Source: Thalassotalea sp. PP2-459 (lineage in GTDB: Bacteria; Pseudomonadota; Gammaproteobacteria; Enterobacterales; Alteromonadaceae). Taken from it: a DNA stretch of 64,000 bases. The stretch covers positions 46,053-110,052 of the forward strand of contig NZ_MKQD01000077.1 of NCBI RefSeq assembly GCF_001913705.1, given 5' to 3'. Below, piece after piece: positions 50,407 to 59,617 of this stretch (position 1 is the first letter of the stretch; each line of letters starts with the position of its first letter). The notes beneath the pieces are model-generated. The model was not told the origin of the DNA. It saw only the letters and a list, made by a program, of their open reading frames with translations, and made no database searches. Both the position numbers and the translations under genes were made by a program.

Positions 50407-50543
50407 TTTGTATGATTATGATTTGTCGTGCGAAAATTACATCATATCATGAGAGGTGAATAAAAAAATGCCATGGATATTGGTTTTTAGCAATTATAGA
50501 TTTTGTTATGATGCCATTAACGATGATTAAATGAGAAAATATT

Positions 50544-51026
50544 ATGCCATCAATGGATATTGTATCTGAGATTAATATAGAAGAAGTACGTAATGCCTCT
50601 GAAAATGCTACAAGAGAGTTAAGCACACGTTTTGATTTTAGAGGCGTTGAAGCGAGCTTTGAATGGAAAAGCCCAAATGTGGTGGTAACTGCAGAAGGTG
50701 ATTTTCAAATTAAACAATTAGTTGATATGTTACGTAATCAATTAACGAAACGTAACGTTGACCCACAATCAATGTCTGTGGGAACTCCTGAGTTTTCAGG
50801 GAAAAAATGCTCGGCGACCTGTAGCTTCAAAGAAGGCATCGATCAACCTACAGCGAAAAAAATCGTTAAAGCGATAAAAGATAGTAAGCTAAAAGTGCAG
50901 GCTGCAATTCAAGGTGAGCAGGTACGTGTTACCGGTAAGAAACGTGATGATTTACAAGCTGTAATGAAGTTAGTAAGAGAACAAGAATTAGAACAATCTT
51001 TTCAATTTACCAACTTTCGCGATTAA
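50544..51026 (+). CDS. yajQ: YajQ-family nucleotide-binding protein
   Basis: 160 residues with two ferredoxin-like halves, opening [18 protein letters not shown] and ending in the conserved FQFTNFRD. A Xanthomonas homologue binds c-di-GMP and a transcription factor, and the E. coli homologue was crystallised as a nucleotide/RNA-binding-like protein. Which applies here is not known, although two c-di-GMP synthases are present in the window. It stands alone, followed by an operator-like palindrome and a hairpin. Confidence 0.95.
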   Translation: MPSMDIVSEINIEEVRNASENATRELSTRFDFRGVEASFEWKSPNVVVTAEGDFQIKQLVDMLRNQLTKRNVDPQSMSVGTPEFSGKKCSATCSFKEGIDQPTAKKIVKAIKDSKLKVQAAIQGEQVRVTGKKRDDLQAVMKLVREQELEQSFQFTNFRD

Positions 51027-51042
51027 CCCAGAAATTTCTATC

Positions 51043-51060
51043 TAACCCGAGCTCAGGTTA
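51043..51060. promoter_or_regulatory. 18-bp palindrome after yajQ, copy 2
   Basis: TAACCCGAGCTCAGGTTA differs from a perfect palindrome at one pair and from the copy at 26233-26250 at two bases. It begins 17 bases after the yajQ stop. Confidence 0.45.
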
Positions 51061-51063
51061 TCT

Positions 51064-51102
51064 ATTAGCGCTTATTTTAAATCAGTATAAATAAGCGCTA
51101 AT
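51064..51102 (+). terminator. Long perfect hairpin after yajQ
   Basis: ATTAGCGCTTATTT pairs perfectly over 14 bp with 51089-51102 around an 11-base loop. No T-run follows, so it is either a weak terminator or an mRNA-end stabiliser. Confidence 0.5.
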
Positions 51103-51324
51103 TATCTGCCGTTGTTGAAAAAATAATCTATTTGGTATCGTCTACTTTACAGCTGTTCAGAGATTCTGAAAAATAATCCTTATTATTGAACTTAAAAAGC
51201 TGTTTTTATTGGCTGAGATTAAGTAAATTAATCCGAAGTCTAGGGCTTATTAGTTTTTAGTGTGTTTTTTTACCGAAACAATCTTTGCATGATTTTATTT
51301 TGTCACTGACATTTTAAGTAGAAA

Positions 51325-51530
51325 TTGTGAACTAAAGTACAGATTATATTATAAGTACATAAACGAGCAGTTTGCATGTTTAACTTAATGCAACTCTACT
51401 GTTTCGTTCTTAAGATTAAGTATGCAAGTTTTATTACGCAAACTGCATATTTAATGGTTGTAAATTAATATCATCAATAGTTAATACACTCTAATTATGA
51501 ATATATAAATAACAATAAAGAAAGGTTTTC
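51325..51530 (+). promoter_or_regulatory. Promoter and structured leader of the NSS transporter
   Basis: TTGTGA at 51325 and TTATAA at 51349 (18-base spacer) could start a transcript near 51361. The ~170-base leader then contains a perfect nine-pair outer stem (GCAGTTTGC at 51367 with GCAAACTGC at 51438) enclosing ACTTAAT/ATTAAGT (51383 and 51415). No known riboswitch is recognised. The rest of the gap from yajQ (51103-51324) shows nothing. Confidence 0.4.
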
Positions 51531-52880
51531 ATGGCTACGTCTCGAGGAGAGTTCAGCTCTCGTATTGGTTTTATTATGGCTGCTGCTGGCTCAGCAGTAG
51601 GATTAGGGAATATTTGGGGATTTCCAACTCAAACAGCAAGTAACGGCGGCGCAGCTTTTGTTTTTGTGTATCTGATTTTAGCATTTTGTTTAGCTTACCC
51701 TGCGTTTATGGCGGAATTGTTAATTGGCCGTTATGGCCAAGCGAATGCAGTCACTTCATTGCAAAAAATGTCGCGTACGAAAGGTCACAAACAGTTTGCC
51801 TTTATTGTTGGTTTTGGTGGGGTGGTTTGTGCAGCACTTATTTTAAGCTTTTATGGCATTATTGCCGGCTGGATGATGTCTTATGCAATAGAGCCAGTCG
51901 CTCATTTTATTGGTGCAGGAAACAGTGCTGAATGGGTGGTCTCGCAATCTTTGACACGGAACATTCTGTTTACAGCTTGCTTCATGTTTTTAACCATTTT
52001 TGTTATTAGGCGCGGCGTTGAAGACGGCATAGAGAAATGGTCAAAGCGCCTGATGCCATTATTAATCGGTTTACTGATTTTACTGATAGGCTATGTTTTT
52101 ACCTTAGAAGGCGCTAGTGAAGGGCTTAACGCGTATTTAAACCCTGATTTTAGTCGTGTGTTAGATCCAGGGCTTTTGATCAGTGCAATGGGGCAAGCCT
52201 TTTTCTCGTTATCACTTGGTACCAGTGTGATGGTGATATATGGTTCATATATTTCTAAGAAAGAAAATTTAGTTTCGTTAGGCGCACAGGTAACGTTAAT
52301 AGATGTGAGCATTGCGTTCTTAGCAGGATTATTAATTATTCCAGCGATGTATGTTGCACAAGCACAAGGTGTTGCTATTTTTGCTGATGATGGCAGCCTA
52401 ATATCAGGTTCAGGATTGGTGTTTGCTGTGTTGCCGGCACTTTTTGATACCATGGGAAGTATGGGGTTAATGGTTGGTTTTGCTTTTTTTGTACTGATGT
52501 CAGTTGCTGCATTAACATCGAGCATTTCAATGCTAGAGGGGCCAGTATCATATGTTGTTGAGCGACATAACATTGAACGTAAAAAAGCGACAACGTTTAT
52601 TGGTATTCTGATTTTCTTTATGAGTGTCGGTATTATTAGTCAATTAGGTGTTATGTTAGATTTTGTTGCAACCCTTGCCACAGAATACGGTCAACCTATT
52701 ATCGCGATGCTTTGTTGTGTATTTGTCGGTTGGATTTGGCACCGAAATGACATACTGAAAGAAATTCAATCAGGTAATGAAAAAGTTGAGCACTCAATTT
52801 TTTGGAAAATTTGGCCTTGGTATACTAAGTTTGTTTGTCCTACGGCGATTGCAATCGTATTTATACATTCTCTACGTTAA
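51531..52880 (+). CDS. Sodium-dependent neurotransmitter-symporter (NSS) family transporter
   Basis: 449 residues and about 11-12 helices. The helix-1 signature FIMAAAGSAVGLGNIWGFP contains the residues that bind sodium and substrate in LeuT. Helix 6 and helix 8 segments (GQAFFSLSLGTSVMVIYGSY, FFVLMSVAALTSSISMLEGP) are also typical. Bacterial members import amino acids with Na+, but the exact amino acid is not readable. AAAGG precedes the ATG. The gene is followed by a bidirectional terminator shared with trxA. Confidence 0.94.
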   Translation: MATSRGEFSSRIGFIMAAAGSAVGLGNIWGFPTQTASNGGAAFVFVYLILAFCLAYPAFMAELLIGRYGQANAVTSLQKMSRTKGHKQFAFIVGFGGVVCAALILSFYGIIAGWMMSYAIEPVAHFIGAGNSAEWVVSQSLTRNILFTACFMFLTIFVIRRGVEDGIEKWSKRLMPLLIGLLILLIGYVFTLEGASEGLNAYLNPDFSRVLDPGLLISAMGQAFFSLSLGTSVMVIYGSYISKKENLVSLGAQVTLIDVSIAFLAGLLIIPAMYVAQAQGVAIFADDGSLISGSGLVFAVLPALFDTMGSMGLMVGFAFFVLMSVAALTSSISMLEGPVSYVVERHNIERKKATTFIGILIFFMSVGIISQLGVMLDFVATLATEYGQPIIAMLCCVFVGWIWHRNDILKEIQSGNEKVEHSIFWKIWPWYTKFVCPTAIAIVFIHSLR

Positions 52881-52907
52881 TAAAAGGCGCTATGCGCCTT
52901 TTATTTT
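52880..52907. terminator. Bidirectional terminator between NSS transporter and trxA
   Basis: An 11-pair stem (ATAAAAGGCGC with GCGCCTTTTAT, three-base loop) is flanked by A and T runs on both sides and lies between convergent genes. Confidence 0.85.
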
Positions 52908-53220
52908 ATCCATAAACAAACTTAGTCACTTGCTGAACAGAAGCTGCACCTACTTTTCGATCAACAAGCTCTCCATCATTTAATAAAAGTAAAGTAGGTA
53001 TACCTCGTACGCCATATTGCGCCATTAACTCGGGTGCTTCATCAGCATTTACTTTAACTATTTTTAACGCTGAATTTTCATTAGCAACCTGCTCAAGTAC
53101 TGGTGCAATCATTTTACAAGGACCACACCATGGGGCATAAAAATCTACTAACACTTTACCTTTGAATGTTAACACTTGTTGTTGAAAATCTTCGGATGTG
53201 ATTTCTTTCACACTGCTCAT
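52906..53220 (-). CDS. trxA: Thioredoxin
   Basis: A 104-residue disulfide reductase of the cytoplasm, with active site WCGPCK near residues 30-35, the cis-proline in VRGIPTLLLL and no signal peptide. It is somewhat shorter than E. coli TrxA (109 with Met), with the same fold. It stands alone, divergent from a LysR-type regulator gene 108 bases away. The symbol follows the fold; a trxA paralogue elsewhere cannot be excluded. Confidence 0.9.
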   Translation of the reverse strand: MSSVKEITSEDFQQQVLTFKGKVLVDFYAPWCGPCKMIAPVLEQVANENSALKIVKVNADEAPELMAQYGVRGIPTLLLLNDGELVDRKVGAASVQQVTKFVYG

Positions 53221-53328
53221 GCTCTTTCCTGTTTATATAGCGATAAATGAAGGAAAGAGTATATTTCACTTGATATTGTTTTATTAGTTGGCTTTAATAG
53301 AATTAATTGTTCTATTTATGAGATAAAA

Positions 53329-54219
53329 GTGCAAAATAAACGGAATTCACTAGAGCTAGATAATTATCGTTTTTTTGTCGCGATTGTTGAAGCTGGTTCG
53401 TTAACGAAAGCGTCTGCTGAACTTGGTATCCCAAAATCAAAATTAAGTCGACGGTTGGCTCAATTAGAGCAGCAGTTGGGTAGCCAATTGTTGATTCGAA
53501 CTACTCGTACAATAACACTCACAGAATCTGGTCATTTATTATATCAACAGTGCCAACCGCATGTGGCAGCGCTAACTGATGTAGAACAGTTTATTTATGA
53601 TAGTCATCATCAGATAAAAGGCGTATTAAAGTTATTACTCCCGTTAGAATTTTTCAACCAAGTTATTGGTGAATTAATGACAACATTTGCAACGCAATAT
53701 TCTGAACTACAAATTCAATGTCAGCATTATACGGGTATAACTCCACCGTATGATCATCAATTTGATTTAGTGTTTGTTTTGCATGAAGACTCCCTACCAA
53801 ACTCAAATTGGATCAGCAAAAGTTTATTAAGTTTTTCTCAATCCATCTATGTCAGTGAACGGGATAATTCTGTATCGGTGAATGAGATAGCACAACTTAA
53901 TAATATTGATGCTATTCTTGCTGACGGTTCAGAAACATGGTTACTTCGAGAACATGGAAAAGTGACTGAATTAAATCCGAAACCTGTCATGATGCTAGCG
54001 AGTCCTGAAATGCGGGCAAAAGCATGTGAACAGGGGATTGGTGTCATCAAGCTGCCTGACTACATTGGTAAACGAATAACAGGTATTAAAACGTTGAACT
54101 ACCCTGTGCCAATTGTTGCTCAACAATTATCAGTACTCTATCACAGTAGGAATATTCCCCTTAAAACACGCATTTTTTTAGATTTTTTTCAAAGTAAAAT
54201 TGGCTGTCTTTCTTCATGA
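53329..54219 (+). CDS. LysR-family transcriptional regulator
   Basis: 296 residues: a winged helix-turn-helix at ~10-65 (FFVAIVEAGSLTKASAELGIPKSKLSRRLAQLEQQLG) and a periplasmic-binding-like effector domain from ~95. It falls in the branch close to AaeR/DsdC-type single-gene regulators. LysR genes often regulate the divergent neighbour, here trxA, but no inverted T-N11-A site was verified. The start is GTG at 53329 with only weak ribosome-site similarity. A MITE begins nine bases after its stop. Confidence 0.92.
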   Translation: MQNKRNSLELDNYRFFVAIVEAGSLTKASAELGIPKSKLSRRLAQLEQQLGSQLLIRTTRTITLTESGHLLYQQCQPHVAALTDVEQFIYDSHHQIKGVLKLLLPLEFFNQVIGELMTTFATQYSELQIQCQHYTGITPPYDHQFDLVFVLHEDSLPNSNWISKSLLSFSQSIYVSERDNSVSVNEIAQLNNIDAILADGSETWLLREHGKVTELNPKPVMMLASPEMRAKACEQGIGVIKLPDYIGKRITGIKTLNYPVPIVAQQLSVLYHSRNIPLKTRIFLDFFQSKIGCLSS

Positions 54220-54228
54220 CTATGATTA

Positions 54229-54352
54229 GGGTCTGTTGATCTTTCGCTTTAGTTTGCAACAGTTTATGGGTATTTAGACAAGACATTGCTCACGCCTTGA
54301 TTATAAAGCGTTTAGTTCGAACAACATTGAATCTCGAAAGATCAACAGACCC
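54229..54352. mobile_element. MITE family A, copy 2 (124 bp)
   Basis: Perfect 18-bp terminal inverted repeats lie at 54229-54246 and 54335-54352, flanked by TA on each side. Read on the minus strand it aligns end to end with copy 1 (28996-29160). It is the best-preserved copy in the window and sits nine bases after the LysR stop. Confidence 0.9.
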
Positions 54353-54486
54353 TAATAACAATTGAAACTATTGTTTAAATACATTTGAAATTATCTTCAC
54401 TTTTGTTATTTATGATATACTTGTGATTAACATTTAGACTCTATTTCTCTGTACTTTGAATAATTCAAACAACCAAGGACGACTGC

Positions 54487-55263
54487 TTGAAAAACGTTTT
54501 TAAAATAGCTTTATTCATCTGTATCACTGCTCACTTTTCTGCGCAAAGTCAGCAAACAGCTTTATCTGTTGTCAACGTAGTCGGTGAAAACTTACCGCCG
54601 TTTACTTTGCCTGATGGCTCTGGGCAGCAATTTGATGTGGTTCGCGCTATTTTTGAACCATTAAATTTGTCAGTTGCAATTGAAGTGTATCCATATAAGC
54701 GGGCTGTTGCTTTAGTTGAGCGCGGCGATGCTGATATGATGATTGGTATGTTAAAAGATGATAATTATCAATTGAGTTATTCGGCATACCCCCATGATGT
54801 TGATATATTAATAGCCATATTTAAAGAAAATAATTTTGATAATTGGCAAGGTATTTCAAGCTTGAAAGGTAAAAGTGTCACCATGATTGCTGGTTTGTCT
54901 AAACCTTTTAAGGCTTACCTTCCAGAGGTTGAATTTGATATGTCAGAAGTGGGGACTCGTGAACAGGCAATTAATAAACTAAGGCATTCCCGTACTGATT
55001 ACATGATCGATTCTGAAGGTTCATATCTTACTGAAATGACTGAAAATGCCTCTGCGATTAATTTTGTTACTAAACCAGTCGGTGTTTTACAAATCCATGT
55101 TGCCTTTGCCAATACTGTTCGTGGACAAAAGCTAAAGGCGCTTTGGGATAAACATTTTATCGACTTTATACAAAGTAATAAAGCAGAGAAAATATATCGA
55201 AAATGGCATCTTTTGAGAGAGTACAAGAATACGAAGCGCTTTTTTGCCCAGCAGTTAAAATAG
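54487..55263 (+). CDS. Periplasmic solute-binding protein, SBP_bac_3-like
   Basis: 258 residues: a signal peptide (VFKIALFICITAHFSAQSQ) followed by a type-II binding fold beginning VVGENLPPFTLPDGSG, with AVALVERGDADMMIGMLKDD in the first lobe. No ABC permease is adjacent, so the ligand and partner are unknown. It starts with TTG at 54487, seven bases after AAGGA, in a frame with no nearby ATG. Confidence 0.8.
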   Translation: MKNVFKIALFICITAHFSAQSQQTALSVVNVVGENLPPFTLPDGSGQQFDVVRAIFEPLNLSVAIEVYPYKRAVALVERGDADMMIGMLKDDNYQLSYSAYPHDVDILIAIFKENNFDNWQGISSLKGKSVTMIAGLSKPFKAYLPEVEFDMSEVGTREQAINKLRHSRTDYMIDSEGSYLTEMTENASAINFVTKPVGVLQIHVAFANTVRGQKLKALWDKHFIDFIQSNKAEKIYRKWHLLREYKNTKRFFAQQLK

Positions 55264-55268
55264 CACCG

Positions 55269-55952
55269 TTAATATTTTTTAGGCCATGGAAGTTGCCAAG
55301 GATCGCTAATAGCATCGATAGCAGATAAACAGTCATCTGTTAAAAAATGCTCACCTGAATCTGGTGCTACTTGATATCGATACTGTTGCTCATTGAGAGT
55401 AAACGATAAACCAAAAGCATGAAGATACCCCCTATCGGCTGTAGATTTAGCGTAATACGTGTCTCCTAGAATAGGGCTACCAATGCTTGAAAGTGCTACC
55501 CGAATTTGATGCGTTTTTCCTGTTAATGGTTTTATCAAAAATAATCTCGACTGAGGTGTCAGTGAATAACTGAAAAATTGTGATTTGGCAGGATTATGCA
55601 TTGAGCGAGTTAATTTCCACATGCCACGACGGCTTTTCTCCATATCGCCAGCGATTAACCCTTGTTTTTTCTTGGGCTTTTTATCGGAAATCGCAAGATA
55701 AAATTTAATAACCTCTTTACGCTCAAACAGTTGTTGGAACGTCTGCGCAGTTAATTTGTTTTTTGCAAAAATAAGTAAACCTGAAGTTATTTTATCTAAC
55801 CTATGCACAGGATAAAGATGTCCTAATTTTACATGCTGTTTTACAAGACTGTGTAAGCCTAATTCATTGCCTTCATCGTGAAAACTAACATTTGCAGCTT
55901 TATTAATGATAATAAAGTCTTGTTGCTCATCGACAATCGTAAATGGCTTCAT
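55269..55952 (-). CDS. RluA-family pseudouridine synthase (TIGR01621-like)
   Basis: 227 residues without an S4 domain. The catalytic Asp lies in YPVHRLDKITSGLL (about residue 53), and PLTGKTHQIRVALSSIGSPILGD is the second signature. It is the compact branch related to TruC/RluA that acts on tRNA or rRNA uridines; the exact site is unknown. Its ATG overlaps the stop of the NhaC-like gene by one base (TAATG), so the two are translated together. Confidence 0.88.
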   Translation of the reverse strand: MKPFTIVDEQQDFIIINKAANVSFHDEGNELGLHSLVKQHVKLGHLYPVHRLDKITSGLLIFAKNKLTAQTFQQLFERKEVIKFYLAISDKKPKKKQGLIAGDMEKSRRGMWKLTRSMHNPAKSQFFSYSLTPQSRLFLIKPLTGKTHQIRVALSSIGSPILGDTYYAKSTADRGYLHAFGLSFTLNEQQYRYQVAPDSGEHFLTDDCLSAIDAISDPWQLPWPKKY

Positions 55953-57310
55953 TAGAAATTTAAGCCTATCAGTGTATAGATAATCAAAGTAAGGCTACCT
56001 GCCGTTAGGGCATAAGGTAATTGTGTTTTTACATGCTCGTAGTGATCACAACCACTTGCAATAGAAGCAACAACGGTGGTGTCTGATATTGGTGAGGCGT
56101 GATCTCCAAAAATACCACCGCCTAAAACTGCCGCGACAAGAAACTCGATAGGTAAGCCAGTTTGTTGCGCTAACGGAACTGCGATCGGCACTAAAATAGC
56201 AAATGTACCCCACGAAGTACCTGTAGCAAACGCCATAAACCCGGCAGCGAGGAATAGAATTGGCGCAATAAAATATAGCGGAACTTCAACGTTAAGCAAT
56301 TGGCTGACATATATACCCGTGCCTAGTGATTTTATTGCATCGCCAAAGGCGAAAGAAAGTATCAAAATTGCTACGGCAGGAGCCATATGTTTGATGCCTA
56401 GTAAGGCATGTTTAGCGATATTTTTCCAAGACATTACACCGTAGATTTTGATCATGGTAATTAAAATAATCACCGCACTTACGATCGCCCAAAAAACAGA
56501 AAAGGAACCTGAACCTTGACGCATATCACCGTTACCGGTAAACCAAAGCAAAGATAGAGTAATGGTTAATAAAGATATCAATGGCAACCACATAATGATG
56601 GCAGGAGATATTTTCTGTTTTTCTACTGTTTGTTGATCAATGATGCGTGATTTAGCGTATTTAAGTGGTCCGAAAGTTCTGCCACTTGCTGCTGTATAAT
56701 AGGCAAATAATACGGCAATGATCGCGTAAAAGTTATAACTAATCGTACCGACGAGTATACCAACAGGATCGTTGAGTTGGTGGCCATCAAGTAGACCAAG
56801 AACATATGCCCCCCAACCATTTATTAAAAAGAGGATACTGATAGGGGCACAAGTTGAATCGATTAAGTAAGCTAACCTAGCACGGCTCAGTTTATATTTA
56901 TCAAACAAAGTTTGGCTTGCCATTCCAGCAGTAAAAATACTTAAATTAGTATCAGTAAAAATACTCGTGCCAACAAAGGTAGGCAGTAATGCAGCTTGTT
57001 TTGAATTTTTGACTAAATTCACTTTTGCTAAAGAATCAATAAAACCATTTACGGCACCTGATTGGTTCATTAATGTAACCAGAGCACCAATAAGCAAACT
57101 AAAACTTATGATATATATGTTGCCAATTGAATCAAACACGCCAGCTAAACCGTACGCTGTACTTGTTACGCCATTGATTGGGTGCCAGTTTTCAATCATG
57201 ATAAAGCATAAAGCAATACCGCAGAATAATGCTAATAAGGCATTTTTACGCCAGATAGCGATAACAATGGCGACAATGGGAGGAAGTAAGCTAAGTGGAC
57301 TGTCTTGCAT
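55952..57310 (-). CDS. NhaC-family Na+/H+ antiporter
   Basis: 452 residues with 11-12 helices. PTFVGTSIFTDTNLSIFTAG, a GTSWGTFAILVPIAVPLA segment and GGGIFGDHASPISDTTVVASIASGCDH are characteristic of the NhaC/MleN family, including an unwound helix with conserved Asp. Exchange of sodium for protons, perhaps with an organic acid as in MleN, is inferred. It is transcribed ahead of the pseudouridine synthase. Confidence 0.9.
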   Translation of the reverse strand: MQDSPLSLLPPIVAIVIAIWRKNALLALFCGIALCFIMIENWHPINGVTSTAYGLAGVFDSIGNIYIISFSLLIGALVTLMNQSGAVNGFIDSLAKVNLVKNSKQAALLPTFVGTSIFTDTNLSIFTAGMASQTLFDKYKLSRARLAYLIDSTCAPISILFLINGWGAYVLGLLDGHQLNDPVGILVGTISYNFYAIIAVLFAYYTAASGRTFGPLKYAKSRIIDQQTVEKQKISPAIIMWLPLISLLTITLSLLWFTGNGDMRQGSGSFSVFWAIVSAVIILITMIKIYGVMSWKNIAKHALLGIKHMAPAVAILILSFAFGDAIKSLGTGIYVSQLLNVEVPLYFIAPILFLAAGFMAFATGTSWGTFAILVPIAVPLAQQTGLPIEFLVAAVLGGGIFGDHASPISDTTVVASIASGCDHYEHVKTQLPYALTAGSLTLIIYTLIGLNF

Positions 57311-57570
57311 GAGATTACAACGATTATTATTTTGCGACCAACTTTACCTTATGTTGCTATTATTAGAAACAGTAGAAGGAATATTTGCCAGAAGTTTGCC
57401 GCCAATTGGAATTTAATGAGTAAACATGCGGTCATGGTATCTAGCTTGAATAACTACTTTGGTATAAACGTTTTTACAAAAGCTATCACAGCAGAATATA
57501 ACAAACGGATTATTTTATTTAACAATTACTAAATAAGCATTGAAAAGCAATCTTTTAGCCATACATCTTT

Positions 57571-59175
57571 ATGCAGAAATCGCTCGATGCAACAGGACCC
57601 ATTTTGACACTATCTTTTCAACAGAAAATAAACGTTCTTAGCGAGGAACGGAATAAAGCTGCGCTAACAGACATTGGGCGGGGCATCGAACGCGAAGGAT
57701 TAAGGGTACTCGCTGAAGGCAAGCTCTCGCAGCATGGTCATTATCAAGCATTAGGCTCCGCCCTTACTCATCCAAATATCACCACCGACTATGCAGAAAG
57801 CTTATTGGAGTTTATTACCCCAGTAAGTCACTCTGTAGAACAAACAATTGCGCAATTAAAAGATATTCAGAAATATACGTTTTCAAATATTAATGGTGAG
57901 CTTATTTGGCCGACGAGTATGCCTTGCTTTGTTGACGACGAAGAAAATATCGCCTTAGCGTATTTTGGCCAGTCTAACATCGGTAAAATGAAAACCGTAT
58001 ATCGACAAGGCTTAAAAAACAGGTATGGCAGCATGATGCAAGTTATTGCAGGCATACATTTTAATTTTTCATTTCCTAAATCGTTTTGGCAATTATTTAA
58101 AACGGCAGAAAGCTCGTCAATGAATGAGCAAGATTATATTTCAGCGGGTTATTTTGCTTTATTAAGAAACTATAAACGCTATTGCTGGTTGATCCCTTAT
58201 CTGTACGGAAGTTCTCCGGCAATATGTCCGTCTTTTTTACAAGGCAAAAAAACAACGTTGCCCTTTAAAAAATCCGAGAGTGGTTACATCTATCTAGAAC
58301 ATGCAACCAGTTTACGCATGAGTGATCTTGGTTATACCAATAGTGAACAGTCGGCATTGAGGATTTGTTACAACAATATTGATGATTATATTTCAGGCGT
58401 GCAAGAAGCGATAAGTTTAAGCTCAGATAAATTTGCAGAAATAGGCATAAAAGTTGATGGCAACTATCAGCAGTTAAATGCCAATGTATTGCAAATTGAA
58501 AACGAGTTGTATGCGCCTGTGCGGCCAAAACAAGTTGCCCAATCTGGCGAAAAACCTTCTCAAGCGTTAAGTCGTCGTGGGGTTGAATACGTGGAAGTTC
58601 GGGCGCTTGATGTAAATCCATTTGTCGATACTGGCATCAGTGAACAGCAAATTTATTTTCTTGATATATTTCTTACCTTTTGTGCGCTTAAAGAAAGCCC
58701 AGTGCCACTTTGTGAAATGCAAAAAGTCTGTGATAACAACATGGATGATGTCGTGATGCGTGGTAGAGATCCTGCGTTGTTACTCGACAATAACGGTGAA
58801 AAAGTATCGTTAAAGGTATGGGGGAGGGAACTTTTTGCTGAAATGCAGCAAGTTGCAGCGTTACTTGATGATGCCCACAATACTGTTAAGTATCAACAAG
58901 CGTTAGCGATTGAGTTCGATAAGATTAATGATCCTGAAAAAACGCCTTCGGCTAAATTACTGAAAATTGTGCAAGATAATCAGCAAAGTTTAACGGAGTT
59001 TACCCTACAGCAAGCAATCAGTTATCGTGAAGATGCGTTAAAACGTGATTATCAATATTATGATGAAGCTTATTTTAATGAACAAGCTGATAAATCAATT
59101 GCTCAACAAAAAAGTATTGAACAAAGTGATACATTAACATTCGATGAATTTTTAACACAATATTTTGCACAATAA
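57571..59175 (+). CDS. gshA: Glutamate-cysteine ligase
   Basis: First and rate-limiting enzyme of glutathione synthesis (glutamate + cysteine + ATP). The 534 residues match the proteobacterial type-1 family. TDIGRGIEREGLRV, TTDYAESLLEFITPV and GIHFNFSFP carry metal and ATP ligands, and RRGVEYVEVRALDVNPF is the second ATP-binding strand. gshB is not nearby. An intrinsic terminator follows 18 bases after the stop, separating the gene from the antisense small-RNA array. Confidence 0.97.
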   Translation: MQKSLDATGPILTLSFQQKINVLSEERNKAALTDIGRGIEREGLRVLAEGKLSQHGHYQALGSALTHPNITTDYAESLLEFITPVSHSVEQTIAQLKDIQKYTFSNINGELIWPTSMPCFVDDEENIALAYFGQSNIGKMKTVYRQGLKNRYGSMMQVIAGIHFNFSFPKSFWQLFKTAESSSMNEQDYISAGYFALLRNYKRYCWLIPYLYGSSPAICPSFLQGKKTTLPFKKSESGYIYLEHATSLRMSDLGYTNSEQSALRICYNNIDDYISGVQEAISLSSDKFAEIGIKVDGNYQQLNANVLQIENELYAPVRPKQVAQSGEKPSQALSRRGVEYVEVRALDVNPFVDTGISEQQIYFLDIFLTFCALKESPVPLCEMQKVCDNNMDDVVMRGRDPALLLDNNGEKVSLKVWGRELFAEMQQVAALLDDAHNTVKYQQALAIEFDKINDPEKTPSAKLLKIVQDNQQSLTEFTLQQAISYREDALKRDYQYYDEAYFNEQADKSIAQQKSIEQSDTLTFDEFLTQYFAQ

Positions 59176-59193
59176 TTTTTGGTACAGAGATTT

Positions 59194-59220
59194 AAAGGAG
59201 CTTCAATGCTCCTTTTTTTT
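59194..59220 (+). terminator. Intrinsic terminator after gshA
   Basis: AAAGGAGC pairs with GCTCCTTT around TTCAAT and is followed by a total of eight T residues. Confidence 0.95.
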
Positions 59221-59224
59221 GGGC

Positions 59225-59296
59225 AAAAAAAAAGCGCGTTAGGGTAACGCGCCTTAAATACAAAGAAAGCAGTCCAGGGAGGTGTTTTGCTCTCAT
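59225..59296 (-). ncRNA. Tandem small RNA, unit 1
   Basis: The first and most divergent unit of the four-copy array. The predicted start is near 59294-59296, five to seven bases past the TCTCA element. The ~70-base body contains CCTCCCTGG (complement of 59275-59283). The end is a hairpin with an 8-bp stem (GCGCGTTA with TAACGCGC, three-base loop) followed by nine U. There is no ORF on this strand. Function unknown. Confidence 0.75.
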
Positions 59297-59300
59297 AACA

Positions 59301-59327
59301 TGAGACATGCTCGTTCTTTTAAAGTTC
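59301..59327 (-). promoter_or_regulatory. Sigma-E-type promoter of small RNA unit 1
   Basis: GAACTT (59322-59327), 16 bases, TCTCA (59301-59305), read on the minus strand. It fits the ECF sigma-E pattern GAACTT-N16-TCnnA. Confidence 0.7.
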
Positions 59328-59398
59328 AATTTTTATTCAATTAGTATTAATAAATATCTATTGATGCGATTAAAGTTGTATAAGTCTTTAATAAACAT

Positions 59399-59464
59399 AA
59401 AAAAACGCGTTAATAAAAAATTAACGCGCGAATCGTTCATGAAACATAAGGGAATAACACCTTC
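59399..59464 (-). ncRNA. Tandem small RNA, unit 2
   Basis: Predicted start near 59464, length about 66 bases. It contains TTCCCTT (complement of 59448-59454) followed by an ATGTTTCATG shared with unit 3. The terminator pairs 59406-59414 with 59420-59428 (9 bp) and ends in seven U. Both the core motif and the promoter are shared with its siblings. Confidence 0.78.
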
Positions 59465-59470
59465 ATTTTA

Positions 59471-59497
59471 TAGGAGTACTAAATAACGATTAAGTTC
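59471..59497 (-). promoter_or_regulatory. Sigma-E-type promoter of small RNA unit 2
   Basis: GAACTT (59492-59497), 16 bases, TCCTA (59471-59475) on the minus strand; the base pair AC precedes TC as in units 3 and 4. Confidence 0.7.
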
Positions 59498-59508
59498 AAA
59501 AAACAAAC

Positions 59509-59573
59509 AAAAAAAAGCGCATTAATATAAATGCGCAAACTAAACATGAAACACTAAGGGAATATCACTTCTT
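59509..59573 (-). ncRNA. Tandem small RNA, unit 3
   Basis: Predicted start near 59573, length about 65 bases. TTCCCTT (complement of 59556-59562) sits at about base 12-18 of the RNA and is followed by GTGTTTCATG. The terminator stem pairs 59517-59523 with 59530-59536 and ends in eight U. Closest sibling of unit 2. Confidence 0.78.
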
Positions 59574-59579
59574 AAAAGA

Positions 59580-59606
59580 TTGGAGTGTAAAAAAATAATA
59601 AAGTTC
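59580..59606 (-). promoter_or_regulatory. Sigma-E-type promoter of small RNA unit 3
   Basis: GAACTT (59601-59606), 16 bases, TCCAA (59580-59584) on the minus strand. Confidence 0.7.
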
Positions 59607-59617
59607 AAAATTTAGAT

